DNA of 64,000 nt from the NCBI GenBank assembly GCA_002427815.1, contig DIZF01000062.1, positions 21,696 to 85,695 of the forward strand. Reading direction: 5' to 3'. Each line of letters begins with the position of its first letter. The first letter of the stretch is position 1. Source of the stretch: Ramlibacter tataouinensis. GTDB lineage: Bacteria > Pseudomonadota > Gammaproteobacteria > Burkholderiales > Burkholderiaceae_C. The notes under the pieces are model-generated. The model was given only the letters and a program-made list of their open reading frames with translations. It had not been told where the DNA came from and did not search any database. Below are positions 32,938-41,095 of the stretch, piece by piece. The translations under genes were made by a program, and so were the position numbers.

Positions 32938-33428
32938 AGGTTGTTTCCTTCGTATTTCTGGTAAACGCTGGCGCTGCCGTCCTTGGCCACCAGCATGACG
33001 TTGTAGGGATTCTTCCTGCCGCCGTAGCCCGGAGTGTCCATGCCCGGAGCGCCGATCGGCATGCCGGGTGCCGCCAAGCCGACCGCCGTCGGCTTCTCGC
33101 GCAGCAGGCGCTCGATGTCGCGCGCCGGCACATGGCCCTCGATCGCGTAGCCGGCCACCCGCGCCGTGTGGCAGGACGCCATGTTCTGCGGAATGCCCAG
33201 GCGCGCGCGAGCGGCATTGGTTCCCCCCAGGTTCACAAAGACCTTGAAGCCATTGGCCTCCATGTGTGCGATCCAGTCCTTGCAGCAGCCACAGGTCGGC
33301 TCCTTCCAGACCTCGACCGGCGGCAGTTCGGCAACGGGGCTGGCCGCGTGTGCGAGACCGGCCAGGGGCAGCACGCCGAGCGCCAGCAACAGCTGGCGCC
33401 GGGTGCCGTGGGGCAGGGTGTGTTTCAT
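32934..33428 (-). CDS. DUF411 metal-binding protein
   Basis: Exported protein of 164 residues of the DUF411 family, commonly encoded in copper-resistance clusters. The N-terminus TRRQLLLALGVLPLAGLAHA looks like a signal peptide with a twin-arginine character. The mature part has the thioredoxin-like EVWKEPTCGCCKDWIAHMEANGF with three Cys, then CHTARVAGYAIEGHVPARDIERLL and a late Met-rich PGMPIGAPGM segment that could bind copper. It precedes and overlaps the CusF-like gene. Confidence 0.92.
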   Translation of the reverse strand: MKHTLPHGTRRQLLLALGVLPLAGLAHAASPVAELPPVEVWKEPTCGCCKDWIAHMEANGFKVFVNLGGTNAARARLGIPQNMASCHTARVAGYAIEGHVPARDIERLLREKPTAVGLAAPGMPIGAPGMDTPGYGGRKNPYNVMLVAKDGSASVYQKYEGNNL

Positions 33429-33432
33429 GAGT

Positions 33433-33621
33433 TCATTTCCTCTCAGTTGACTCTCCGCCCGGGGTCACGCGGATCTTGCCGACCCAACTCGTGCAGGATC
33501 TTGCCGTCGTTGCGCACGGTGAAGCGGCGGATTCCTTGTCGTTGCCGTGGGCCATGGTTGTCGGCACAGCGGCGGCGAACGCCAGAACTGCGATGATTGA
33601 AAACGACTTTGTGAACGACAT
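33433..33621 (-). pseudogene. Cupredoxin-like copper protein remnant (two internal deletions, scrambled frame)
   Basis: A 62-codon frame begins with a good signal peptide (MSFTKSFSIIAVLAFAAAV, then MAHGNDKESAA) and ends with VGKIRVTPGG. In the neighbouring frame, between these parts, the DNA reads RFTVRNDGKILHEL. In periplasmic cupredoxins of this type one expects, in order, signal peptide-AHG, a beta-sandwich with RFxxxNxGKxxHEF, and a C-terminal GMVGKIxV strand. All three pieces are here in the right order but joined by deletions: one before RFTV changes the frame, the second before VGKI restores it. The copper ligands Cys, second His and Met are lost. It lies four bases upstream of the DUF411 gene start. 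Confidence 0.6.
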
Positions 33622-33787
33622 GCTTGACCTTCCTCAAACGGCTCAGTGATGCCCTGCCCGGCGGCAGGAATTGTCCTACAGGGAATCCGGCGCTTTGGCC
33701 GACATCATGTTGACGCCGAGCTTCCTACAGTGAGGTCTCGCCGGCGCCGCTGGCGATTTTTTCGACATGCCCGAAGAGGACGCAGCC

Positions 33788-34075
33788 ATGAACAGCGAAA
33801 CCAGCGACAGCATCACCAGCATGAACAGCAGCATGAACGGACCCGGCGGTTCGGCCGTCCTGAGCAGCACCGAAGGCACGGTCCACCGCGTGGCGCAGAA
33901 AGCCCACGAAGCCGTGGACAAGCTCGAGCAGTCCCTGGACTCCGGCAGCGAGAAGGTCATGGGCTGGCAGCAGGAATACGGCGAAATGGCCCGCGAACAG
34001 GTCAGGAGCAATCCGCTGACGGTGGTGGCGTGCGCGTTCGCCGTCGGCTTCCTGTTCGCCAAGCTGATGCGCTGA
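33788..34075 (+). CDS. DUF883 (ElaB/YqjD) family membrane-anchored protein
   Basis: Small protein of 95 residues with a Ser/Asn/Met-rich N-terminus, an amphipathic helix (VHRVAQKAHEAVDKLEQSL), and the family C-terminus REQVRSNPLTVVACAFAVGFLFAKLMR, in which one TM segment ends in a short basic tail. ElaB/YqjD-type proteins are inner-membrane, stress-linked and in some cases ribosome-associated. The ATG at 33788 has AGAGGA upstream; an ATG at 33767 would add seven residues. Confidence 0.85.
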   Translation: MNSETSDSITSMNSSMNGPGGSAVLSSTEGTVHRVAQKAHEAVDKLEQSLDSGSEKVMGWQQEYGEMAREQVRSNPLTVVACAFAVGFLFAKLMR

Positions 34076-34216
34076 CCGGTCGGGTCAGCGCCAGCGTGAC
34101 CAGCCGGTCGTGCGAGAGGTTTCCCTGGTCTTTCATCGGCCATTGGAAACTCCGAGGCCGCTGCAAGCTCAAGCGGCCTTACCATGGCAAACCTGTCTTG
34201 TTGCACGGAAACCGCC

Positions 34217-34831
34217 ATGGAAACGATGTCTCATTGGGAACGCGTCTACGCCACCCGCTTGCCCGACGCGGTGAGCTGGTATCAGCCCCATGCCGAGCTT
34301 TCGCTCGACCTGATCCGGCGCATCGCCGCAGGACCGGGCACCCGCATCATCGACGTGGGGGGCGGCGCATCGACCCTGGTCGACGACCTGCTGGCCGGCG
34401 GCATCGGCGAGGTCACCGTGCTCGATATCTCGGCGGCGGCGTTGCAGCTGGCCCAGAACCGGCTGGGCGACGCCGCGGCACGGGTTCGCTGGATCACCGG
34501 TGACATCACCGGCGTCGAGCTCGCGCCGGCCGCCTACGATATCTGGCATGACCGTGCCGTGTTCCACTTCCTCACCGATCCGGCCGACCGCGCCGCCTAT
34601 GTCGCGCAGGTGCGGCGGGCCGTGCGTCCGGGCGGCCATGTGATCGTCGCCGCGTTTGGTCCCGAGGGACCGGCGCAATGCAGCGGCCTGCCGGTCGTGC
34701 GTTACGAGCCGGGCCAGCTGCACGCTCAGTTCGGTGGCCAGTTCGAGCTGCTGAATCACCTGAGCGAAGCGCACCGCACCCCTTCAGGCTCGATCCAGCA
34801 GTTCGTGTACTGCCACTGCGTCCTGCATTGA
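34217..34831 (+). CDS. Class I SAM-dependent methyltransferase
   Basis: Methyltransferase of about 204 residues. METMSHWERVYATRLPDAVSWYQPHAELSL is the typical opening of a group of small methyltransferases, followed by motif I IIDVGGGASTLVDDLL, the acidic VTVLDIS, WITGDIT and YDIWHDRAVFHFL. An upstream ATG at 34184 would add eleven residues; the later start fits the family better. The substrate is unknown. It ends two bases before the DMT transporter reading frame. Confidence 0.85.
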   Translation: METMSHWERVYATRLPDAVSWYQPHAELSLDLIRRIAAGPGTRIIDVGGGASTLVDDLLAGGIGEVTVLDISAAALQLAQNRLGDAAARVRWITGDITGVELAPAAYDIWHDRAVFHFLTDPADRAAYVAQVRRAVRPGGHVIVAAFGPEGPAQCSGLPVVRYEPGQLHAQFGGQFELLNHLSEAHRTPSGSIQQFVYCHCVLH

Positions 34832-34850
34832 TTTGCGCGCCAGCACTGTG

Positions 34851-35912
34851 ATGGTGTCGCTGCCATTGCCGCGCGGGGTGCTGGCCAGTCTGGCGGCGGC
34901 GTTGTTGTTCGGCGCCGGGACGCCGCTGGCCAAGCTGCTGCTGGCGCAGTCCAGTCCCTGGCTGTTGGCGGCGCTGCTCTACCTGGGCTCGGGCCTGGGG
35001 CTGGCATTGCTGCGGCGAATGCGCGGTGCGCCACCGGTCCAGCTGCCGCCGGGGGAGGCCCGTTGGCTGGCGGGCGCGGTGCTGTTCGGCGGTGTGGCCG
35101 GCCCGGTGCTGCTGATGCTGGGTCTGGCCGGCATGCCGGCCTCGGGTGCGTCACTGCTGCTCAACGCGGAAGGCGTCTTCACGGCGTTGCTGGCCTGGTT
35201 CGTGTTCCGGGAAAACGTGGACCGGCGCGTCGCACTGGGCATGGGGGCGATCGTGGCGGGCGGGATCGTGCTGTCCTGGCCGGGTCAGGCCAGCTGGCCG
35301 GGCTGGCAGCCCACGTTCCTGGTGACGGGGGCATGCCTCGCCTGGGGTATCGACAATAACCTCACGCGCAAGGTGTCGCTGTCCGACGCATCCTGGATCG
35401 CGATGGTCAAGGGGCTGGCTGCCGGCACCACCAACCTGGCGCTGGCGCTGGCGCTGGGCGCCTCCTGGCCCGCGCTGCCGGTGGTGCTGGCCGCCGCGCT
35501 GGTCGGATTCGCCAGCTACGGCGCGAGCCTGGCGTTGTTCGTGGTCGGACTGCGCGAGCTGGGCACGGCGCGAACTGGCGCGTATTTTTCGGTCGCGCCA
35601 TTTTTCGGAGCGATCCTCGCCATCGTTCTCCTGGGCGAGGCCGTGAGCGTGCCGCTGTTGGTGGCGGGCGCGCTGATGGCGCTGGGCGTGGCGCTGCATT
35701 TGTCGGAGCGGCACGAGCACCGGCACGCCCACGAGCCGATGGAACACACGCACGAACATGTGCACGGAGCCGGCGACCCGCACCACGATCACGTCCATGA
35801 GCCGCCGGTGGCGCCCGGCACCCGCCACACCCATGCGCACCGGCATGAGGCGATGGCGCACAGCCATCCGCATTTTCCGGATGCGCATCACCGCCACGGC
35901 CACAGCCACTGA
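34851..35912 (+). CDS. DMT-family (EamA) transporter with a histidine-rich cytoplasmic tail
   Basis: Membrane protein of about 353 residues with ten hydrophobic segments in two EamA repeats (GVLASLAAALLFGAGTPLAKLLL; LVTGACLAWGIDNNLTRKVS). The last 71 residues form an extreme tail with 25 histidines, mainly in HxH pairs (HEHRHAHE, HTHEHVH, HHDHVH, HTHAHRH, HHRHGHSH). Such tails bind zinc, nickel, cobalt or copper, which suggests a metal-linked substrate or metal sensing. The ATG at 34851 is chosen; TTG (34833) and GTG (34848) are alternatives. Confidence 0.9.
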   Translation: MVSLPLPRGVLASLAAALLFGAGTPLAKLLLAQSSPWLLAALLYLGSGLGLALLRRMRGAPPVQLPPGEARWLAGAVLFGGVAGPVLLMLGLAGMPASGASLLLNAEGVFTALLAWFVFRENVDRRVALGMGAIVAGGIVLSWPGQASWPGWQPTFLVTGACLAWGIDNNLTRKVSLSDASWIAMVKGLAAGTTNLALALALGASWPALPVVLAAALVGFASYGASLALFVVGLRELGTARTGAYFSVAPFFGAILAIVLLGEAVSVPLLVAGALMALGVALHLSERHEHRHAHEPMEHTHEHVHGAGDPHHDHVHEPPVAPGTRHTHAHRHEAMAHSHPHFPDAHHRHGHSH

Positions 35913-35949
35913 GGGCATGCGGCCTGGAGGAGAGCCCGGTTGCTTTCCC

Positions 35950-37104
35950 TCAGAGCGCCGGCACGACATGCCGATGCACATGCCGGTCGAACCACAAGGT
36001 GGCAAGCGCCAGCAGGGCGAACGGCAGGCCGACCCAGGACAGCCGGGCGAAGCCCAGCGTGTCGACCAGGGCGCCGCTGACGATCGCGCCGAGGGCGGTA
36101 CCGCCGTACAGCATCGAGCTGTTCAGGCTCATCAGCAGCGCGGCCTGGGCCGGGACCCGGGTGGCCAGCATCACCTGTTGCGGCGACATCATGCCGAAGC
36201 CCGCCAGGCCCCATACCATGAATACCAGCGCCGTGAGCACCGCATGGCCCTGCGTGAACGGGACCAGCACCATCATCGATGCCAGCACCACGAGTTGCAG
36301 CCTGATCGTCCGGGCGGCGCCGAACCGGTCTGCCGACAGGCCGCCGATCGCAGTGCCGGCGACGCCGGACAGGCCGAACAGCACCAGCGTCAATGACAGC
36401 TGCGCCGGCGTCAGCGGATTGAGCGCCAGCAGCACCGGCCCGGCGTAGGCGAACACACTGAAGATTGCGACGAAATACAGCAGGGTGCGCAGCCAGACCC
36501 GCAGGATGAACCACTGCCGCGCGGCCGCGCCGAAGCCTGCGAAGCCGGCGCCGGGGGCACCGATCCGGGCCGGCAGCGACACCGCGAGCAGTGCCGCCAC
36601 GGCAACGCAGGCGCCCGCGACCACCCAGATCGGAACCTGCCAGCCATAGGTGAATCCCAGCCACGCGCCGAGCGGAACGCCCAGCGCATAGCTCAGGCTC
36701 ATTCCCAGGAAAGTGAGGGCCAGCGCCTTGCCGCGCCGCTCGGGTGTCACGATGGCCACCGCGACCCCGGCGACGACGGCGGTGAACACCGTGCCGGCGC
36801 CCATCAGCGCCCGTCCCAACAGCAGCACCGTCAACGAATCCGCCAATGCGCACAGCGCGGAGCCGGATGCGAAGAGCCCCATTGCCAGCAGGATGACGCG
36901 CTTGCGCGGCCAGCGCCCGGTGGCCAGCAGGATCAGGGGCGCCAGGAAAGCCGTCGACAAGGCATAGGCCGTCATCACCTGGCCCGCTGCGGCCACGCTG
37001 ACGTGCAGCGACGTGGCGAGCGGCTGCAGGATTCCGGTGAGCACGTACGCGCCGGTTCCCAGGACCAGGTTGGCCAGCGAGAAGAGATACAGGATGGCGG
37101 GCAT
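35950..37104 (-). CDS. MFS transporter
   Basis: Major facilitator of 384 residues with twelve hydrophobic segments. The loop 2-3 signature is modified (LATGRWPRKRVILLAMGLFASGSALCALA), and TM4-TM5 read GRALMGAGTVFTAVVAGVAVAIVTPERRGKALA, which resembles the arabinose-efflux/drug-exporter (DHA1) group. The start gives MPAILYLFSLANLVLGTGAYVLTG. Substrate unknown. Confidence 0.92.
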   Translation of the reverse strand: MPAILYLFSLANLVLGTGAYVLTGILQPLATSLHVSVAAAGQVMTAYALSTAFLAPLILLATGRWPRKRVILLAMGLFASGSALCALADSLTVLLLGRALMGAGTVFTAVVAGVAVAIVTPERRGKALALTFLGMSLSYALGVPLGAWLGFTYGWQVPIWVVAGACVAVAALLAVSLPARIGAPGAGFAGFGAAARQWFILRVWLRTLLYFVAIFSVFAYAGPVLLALNPLTPAQLSLTLVLFGLSGVAGTAIGGLSADRFGAARTIRLQLVVLASMMVLVPFTQGHAVLTALVFMVWGLAGFGMMSPQQVMLATRVPAQAALLMSLNSSMLYGGTALGAIVSGALVDTLGFARLSWVGLPFALLALATLWFDRHVHRHVVPAL

Positions 37105-37179
37105 CAGGCAGGCCAGAAGGCGAACAGCAAGGAGCCCGGCTTTGGCGAGCCAATGATGCCGTTGCCGCCGCTGCGACGG

Positions 37180-37386
37180 CTATTCGAGCGTGAATCCGAC
37201 CTTCAGGGTGACCTGCCAGTGGGCGACCTTGCCGGCTACCACATGGCCGCGTGTTTCCACGACGTTGAACCATTGGATGTTGCGGACGGTCTCGCTGGCC
37301 TTGGCGATCGCCTTGCTGATGGCATCCTCGATGCCGACGCTGGACGATCCGGTGAGCTCGAGGCTCTTGTAGACATGGTCGCTCAT
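37180..37386 (-). CDS. Dodecin family flavin-binding protein
   Basis: A 68-residue protein starting at the ATG 37384-37386 with an AGGAG site. The dodecin pattern is clear: VYKSLELTGSSSVGIEDAISKAI, then ETVRNIQWFNVVETRGHV with the flavin-stacking Trp, and VAHWQVTLKVGFTLE. Dodecins form 12-mers that store riboflavin, FMN or CoA. Confidence 0.93.
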   Translation of the reverse strand: MSDHVYKSLELTGSSSVGIEDAISKAIAKASETVRNIQWFNVVETRGHVVAGKVAHWQVTLKVGFTLE

Positions 37387-37521
37387 ATTTGCACTCCTGA
37401 GGGCGGGCTGCGCTGCGGCGCAGCCAGAACGGCACAGCATACGCCTGGACATCGGTGCGCGCGGTCGCCGAATTGACGCGAGGCGCGCACCATTCAATGA
37501 CCGTGGTGGCGCTGTATCCCC

Positions 37522-38499
37522 TCAGTTCGCCAGCCCCTGGGGTAGCGGCACTCGGCGCGCCCGCAGCACGGCGCGCAGCCGGTCCGGGTAGTCGGTGATG
37601 AGGCCGTCCACGCCCCAGCCGACCATGCGCTCCATGTCGGCCGGATTGTTGACCGTCCAGGGAATCACCTTCAGTCCGAGCGCCTGGGCTTCGCGCACCA
37701 GGGCCTCGGTCACGGCGCCGGCGTTGGGCGACCACGCCGCCCCGCCCGCGGCCTTGACCAGCCTGGGCACGCTGCCATGGTCGGCGATCTTCCATCCGGC
37801 GGTCCAGGTGCCGTCGCGCACATTGTCGCTGTTGGCGGTCTGGACGGTGAGGTACACGGTGGGGATGTCCGGGGCCAGCCGCTGCACCAGCTGCAGCGTG
37901 CGCCAATCGAAGCTCTGGATGGCCACGCGCCGCGCCATGCCCGCAGCGTCGATCACCTGGAGCAGGACGCGCGTCATGGCCTCGGGGCCGACCGTGTCGT
38001 CCGGTTGGCCGGGGTTGAGCTTGGTCTCGATGTTGAAGCGCACATCCTTGGCGTCCAGGTCGTTGACGCGCTGGAACAACGAGGCGAGCGTCGGCATGTG
38101 CGTGCCGTCGCGCGGCTGCTGCGTGCCGAGGCTCCTGGCGTAAGGTGTATCGGGATTGATGCGGCCGATGTCGTAGGTTTGCAGCTGCGTCAGCGTAAGC
38201 GACCGGATCAGCGGTCCCTGGGTACCGGCAAGCCACTTGCCCGTCGCGTCGCGGGTGATCGTCGGGTTGAGATAGGGATCGTGCGAGATCACCACCGCCC
38301 CGTCGGCGGTGATGCCGATGTCCAGCTCCAGCGTCGTGACGCCGATCCGCAGCGCCCGCTCGAAGGCGGGCAGGGTATTTTCAGGTTCCAGCCCGCGGGT
38401 GCCGCGGTGGCCCTGCAGGTCGAACGCGCCAGCTGAGAGGGAAAGCACCGCTGTCAGGAGCAGCAGCGCCGCCCTGATGGGGAGGCGGTGGGCAGGCAT
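37522..38499 (-). CDS. Glycerophosphodiester phosphodiesterase, periplasmic
   Basis: Hydrolase of about 325 residues that splits glycerophosphodiesters into glycerol 3-phosphate and an alcohol. A signal peptide (ALLLLTAVLSLSAGA) precedes FDLQGHRGTRGLEPENTLPAF with the catalytic HRG and Glu. The second catalytic region is VTTLELDIGITADGAVVISHDPYL. Late strands include RVAIQSFDWRTL, and the end reads GWGVDGLITDYPDRL. The ATG at 38499 is chosen; an ATG at 38523 would add eight residues. Confidence 0.93.
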   Translation of the reverse strand: MPAHRLPIRAALLLLTAVLSLSAGAFDLQGHRGTRGLEPENTLPAFERALRIGVTTLELDIGITADGAVVISHDPYLNPTITRDATGKWLAGTQGPLIRSLTLTQLQTYDIGRINPDTPYARSLGTQQPRDGTHMPTLASLFQRVNDLDAKDVRFNIETKLNPGQPDDTVGPEAMTRVLLQVIDAAGMARRVAIQSFDWRTLQLVQRLAPDIPTVYLTVQTANSDNVRDGTWTAGWKIADHGSVPRLVKAAGGAAWSPNAGAVTEALVREAQALGLKVIPWTVNNPADMERMVGWGVDGLITDYPDRLRAVLRARRVPLPQGLAN

Positions 38500-38532
38500 C
38501 ACGGCATTGTGCCCATTCGGCAAAAAGAGCGG

Positions 38533-38973
38533 TCACGAGGACCTCAGCTTCGCGTCCAGCGTGATCTCGGGCACCGCCGCCAGTGCCTTGGACAACGGGC
38601 AATTCTGCTTGGCACCCTGGGCCAGTTGCTGGAATTGGGCCTCGTCGATGCCCGGCACGCTCGCGTCCATCGCGAGCGCGATGCGATCGATGACGAAGCC
38701 GTCGCCCTGTCTGGCCAGCCGGACCTTGGCGGTGGTGTCGATGCTGCCGGGCACGACCCCCGCCTTCTCGCAGGCGAAAGCGAATGCCATGGTGAAACAG
38801 GCCGCGTGCGCCGCCCCCACGATCTCCTCGGGATTGGTGCCCTTGCGGTCGCCCTCGAAGCGGCTGGTGAAGCCATAGGGGTAGTCCTGCAGCGCGCCGC
38901 TGCCGGTGCTGACGCTGCCGCGGCCGGTCTTGCCCGCGCCTTCCCAGTGAACGCTCGCTCGTTGCTCGATCAT
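38533..38973 (-). CDS. OsmC family peroxiredoxin
   Basis: Thiol peroxidase of 146 residues that reduces organic hydroperoxides. The two catalytic Cys are visible in HAACFTMAFAFACEKAG (about residues 58-70), together with the early Arg and Glu of the family (YGFTSRFEGDRKGTNPEEIVGAAH). Length and strand pattern match the OsmC subgroup. Confidence 0.94.
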   Translation of the reverse strand: MIEQRASVHWEGAGKTGRGSVSTGSGALQDYPYGFTSRFEGDRKGTNPEEIVGAAHAACFTMAFAFACEKAGVVPGSIDTTAKVRLARQGDGFVIDRIALAMDASVPGIDEAQFQQLAQGAKQNCPLSKALAAVPEITLDAKLRSS

Positions 38974-39147
38974 GGTGAACTCCTGTGTGCGGCGACGAGT
39001 GTGCGCATCGGCCGCAGGGTCGTCTGTAGGACGGCGCCTAACAATGCCGGGACTTCGTGGACAATGCGTCCCCGACGCGACCGGCTCCGGGCCATCCCTG
39101 ATGCGGCGACGCCGGTCGGCCGCTAGGCTCGCGCTTCAGGAGAAAAA

Positions 39148-40854
39148 ATGCCCCCGCCGACCCGTACGCATCACCAGTTCTGGCCCAAGCGCCTGCCCCA
39201 TTCCCTCACCCCACCGGCAACGTCGCTGTGGGACAACCTGGAGATCAGCGCGCGGCGCTATCCCGACAAGCCCGCGCTGATCTTTTTCGGCCGCATCTTC
39301 AGCTACGGAGAACTGCGCGACACCGCCCAGCGTCTGGCAGCGCGCTTGCATGACCTGGGTGTGCGCAAGGGGGACCGGGTGCTGCTCGACATGCAGAACT
39401 GCCCGCAGCTGGTGATCGCGCATTTCGCCATCCTGCGCGCCAACGCGGTGGTGGTGCCGGTCAATCCCATGAACCGCGCCGAGGAGCTCAAGCATTACAT
39501 CGAGGACCCGGACGCCAAGGTGGCGATCACCACGGCCGACCTGGCGGGCGAAATCGCGAAGGCCAGCGACGCGCTGCCGTCCGGCCAGCGACTGTCGCAC
39601 CTGATCGTCAGCCATTTCACCGATGCGTTCGACCCCGACATGGAAGGAGCCGATGCCCTGCCCGATGCCTGGCGCGATTGGCTATTGACCCGGCACCCGC
39701 TGCCGGCGCTGGCGGGCGGCGAAGCGATGAGCTGGCCGTCGGCGTTGGACACCCAGGCGCCGCCGCCGCTGCTCGAGGTCGGCCCCGGCGACCTGGCCGT
39801 CCTGCCCTATACCAGCGGCACCACCGGCCTGCCCAAAGGCTGCATGCACCTGCACAGCAGCATCATGCACAACGCAGTTTCCAGTTCGGTGTGGGGCAAC
39901 GCCACGGCCGAAACCGTCACGCTGCTGGTGGTGCCGATGTTCCACATCACCGGCATGGTCAGCGTGATGCACAACAACATCTACACCGGCTCGACGCAGG
40001 TGCTGATGCCGCGTTGGGACCGGGAACTCGCCGGCCGGTTGATTTCGCGCTGGCAGGTCACTGCCTGGACCAACATTCCCACGATGGTCATCGATCTGAT
40101 GGGAAGTCCCAATTTCAGCCACTACGATCTGACGAGCCTGGTCTACATCGGCGGTGGCGGGGCCGCGATGCCGCAAGCGGTGGCGCAGCGGCTGCTGGAG
40201 CAGTTCAACTTGCGCTACGTGGAAGGCTACGGCCTCACCGAAACCGCGGCGCCGACGCACAGCAACCCGCCCGACGATCCCAGGCAGCAGTGCCTGGGCA
40301 TTCCCTTCATGAGCTGCGAAGCCCGCGTGATCGATCCCGAAACCCTGCAGGAAATGGCGCCGGGCGAGCAGGGCGAGATCGTCGTGCACGGGCCGATGGT
40401 CTTCGCCGGTTACTGGAAACAGCCCGAGGCCACGGCGGCCGCTTTCATCGAGTTCGAGGGCAAGCGCTTCTTCCGCACCGGCGACCTGGGGCGGGTGGAC
40501 GAGGACGGCTATTTCTTCATCACCGACCGTCTCAAGCGGATGATCAACGCCTCGGGATTCAAGGTGTGGCCGGCCGAGGTCGAGGCCCTCATGTTCCGGC
40601 ATCCGGCGATCCAGGAAGCCTGCGTGATTTCGGCCAAGGACAGCTACCGCGGTGAAACCGTCAAGGCCGTCGTGGTGCTGCGCGCCAGCCACAAGGGCCG
40701 GGTCAGCGAGCAGGACGTGATCGATTGGTGCCGCGAGCACATGGCGGTGTACAAGGTGCCGCGCATCGTGCGCTTTGTCGACGCCCTGCCCAAGAGCGGC
40801 AGCGGCAAGGTGATGTGGCGGACCTTGCAGGAGGCCGAAGGCCGCGGCGAGTGA
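39148..40854 (+). CDS. AMP-binding enzyme, long-chain acyl-CoA synthetase type
   Basis: Adenylate-forming ligase of 568 residues. Motifs in order: YTSGTTGLPKGCMHLHSS (phosphate loop), VEGYGLTETAAPTHSNP, FFRTGDLGRVDEDGYFFITDRLKRMINASGFKVWPAEVE, and a C-terminal PKSGSGKVMWR with the catalytic Lys. It activates a fatty or other organic acid with ATP and transfers it to CoA. A clear AGGAG precedes the ATG. No thiolase or dehydrogenase neighbours help to define the substrate. Confidence 0.93.
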   Translation: MPPPTRTHHQFWPKRLPHSLTPPATSLWDNLEISARRYPDKPALIFFGRIFSYGELRDTAQRLAARLHDLGVRKGDRVLLDMQNCPQLVIAHFAILRANAVVVPVNPMNRAEELKHYIEDPDAKVAITTADLAGEIAKASDALPSGQRLSHLIVSHFTDAFDPDMEGADALPDAWRDWLLTRHPLPALAGGEAMSWPSALDTQAPPPLLEVGPGDLAVLPYTSGTTGLPKGCMHLHSSIMHNAVSSSVWGNATAETVTLLVVPMFHITGMVSVMHNNIYTGSTQVLMPRWDRELAGRLISRWQVTAWTNIPTMVIDLMGSPNFSHYDLTSLVYIGGGGAAMPQAVAQRLLEQFNLRYVEGYGLTETAAPTHSNPPDDPRQQCLGIPFMSCEARVIDPETLQEMAPGEQGEIVVHGPMVFAGYWKQPEATAAAFIEFEGKRFFRTGDLGRVDEDGYFFITDRLKRMINASGFKVWPAEVEALMFRHPAIQEACVISAKDSYRGETVKAVVVLRASHKGRVSEQDVIDWCREHMAVYKVPRIVRFVDALPKSGSGKVMWRTLQEAEGRGE

Positions 40855-40978
40855 AGCCGCGCGTGCCTCGCGCCGGTCGCGCAGCCCCTTGCAGGATTGG
40901 CACTTACTCATTTGTCGGATATCGCCTACATCGCGTGGGCGGCTTTGCCCCTAGCATCGTCGGCTGGCAACAACTGAC

Positions 40979-41095
40979 ATGACACAAGACATCGGCAGCA
41001 TAGGCATTCCGCAGCAGGAACGCGTCTCCACCGGCATCCACGGCCTGGACTTCGTACCGGGCGGCGACGGGAGCCGCGGCGCGGCGCATTCGTGA
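40979..41095 (+). pseudogene. KaiC-like ATPase remnant (N-terminal fragment)
   Basis: A 38-codon frame starts with MTQDIGSIGIPQQERVSTGIHGLDFVPGGDG and ends RGAAHS. The motif ERVSTGIxGLD is the conserved beginning of KaiC/RadA-like ATPases, normally followed within 15 residues by a Walker A loop (GxxGxGKT), which is absent. The remaining codons probably come from the far C-terminus. The stop TGA overlaps the ATG of the downstream hybrid kinase (TGATG), preserving the translational coupling usual for kaiC-kinase pairs. Evidence for the KaiC origin is one short motif plus context. Confidence 0.5.

Noticed and set aside
35888..38236. A 782-codon minus-strand frame spanning the MFS, dodecin and GDPD genes
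   Set aside because: It crosses three genes with clear families in another frame; the length reflects the GC-rich codon pattern.
40880..40920. Possible sigma-54 promoter (TTGGCAC) ahead of the kaiC remnant
   Set aside because: The -12 GC element is not at the required spacing.
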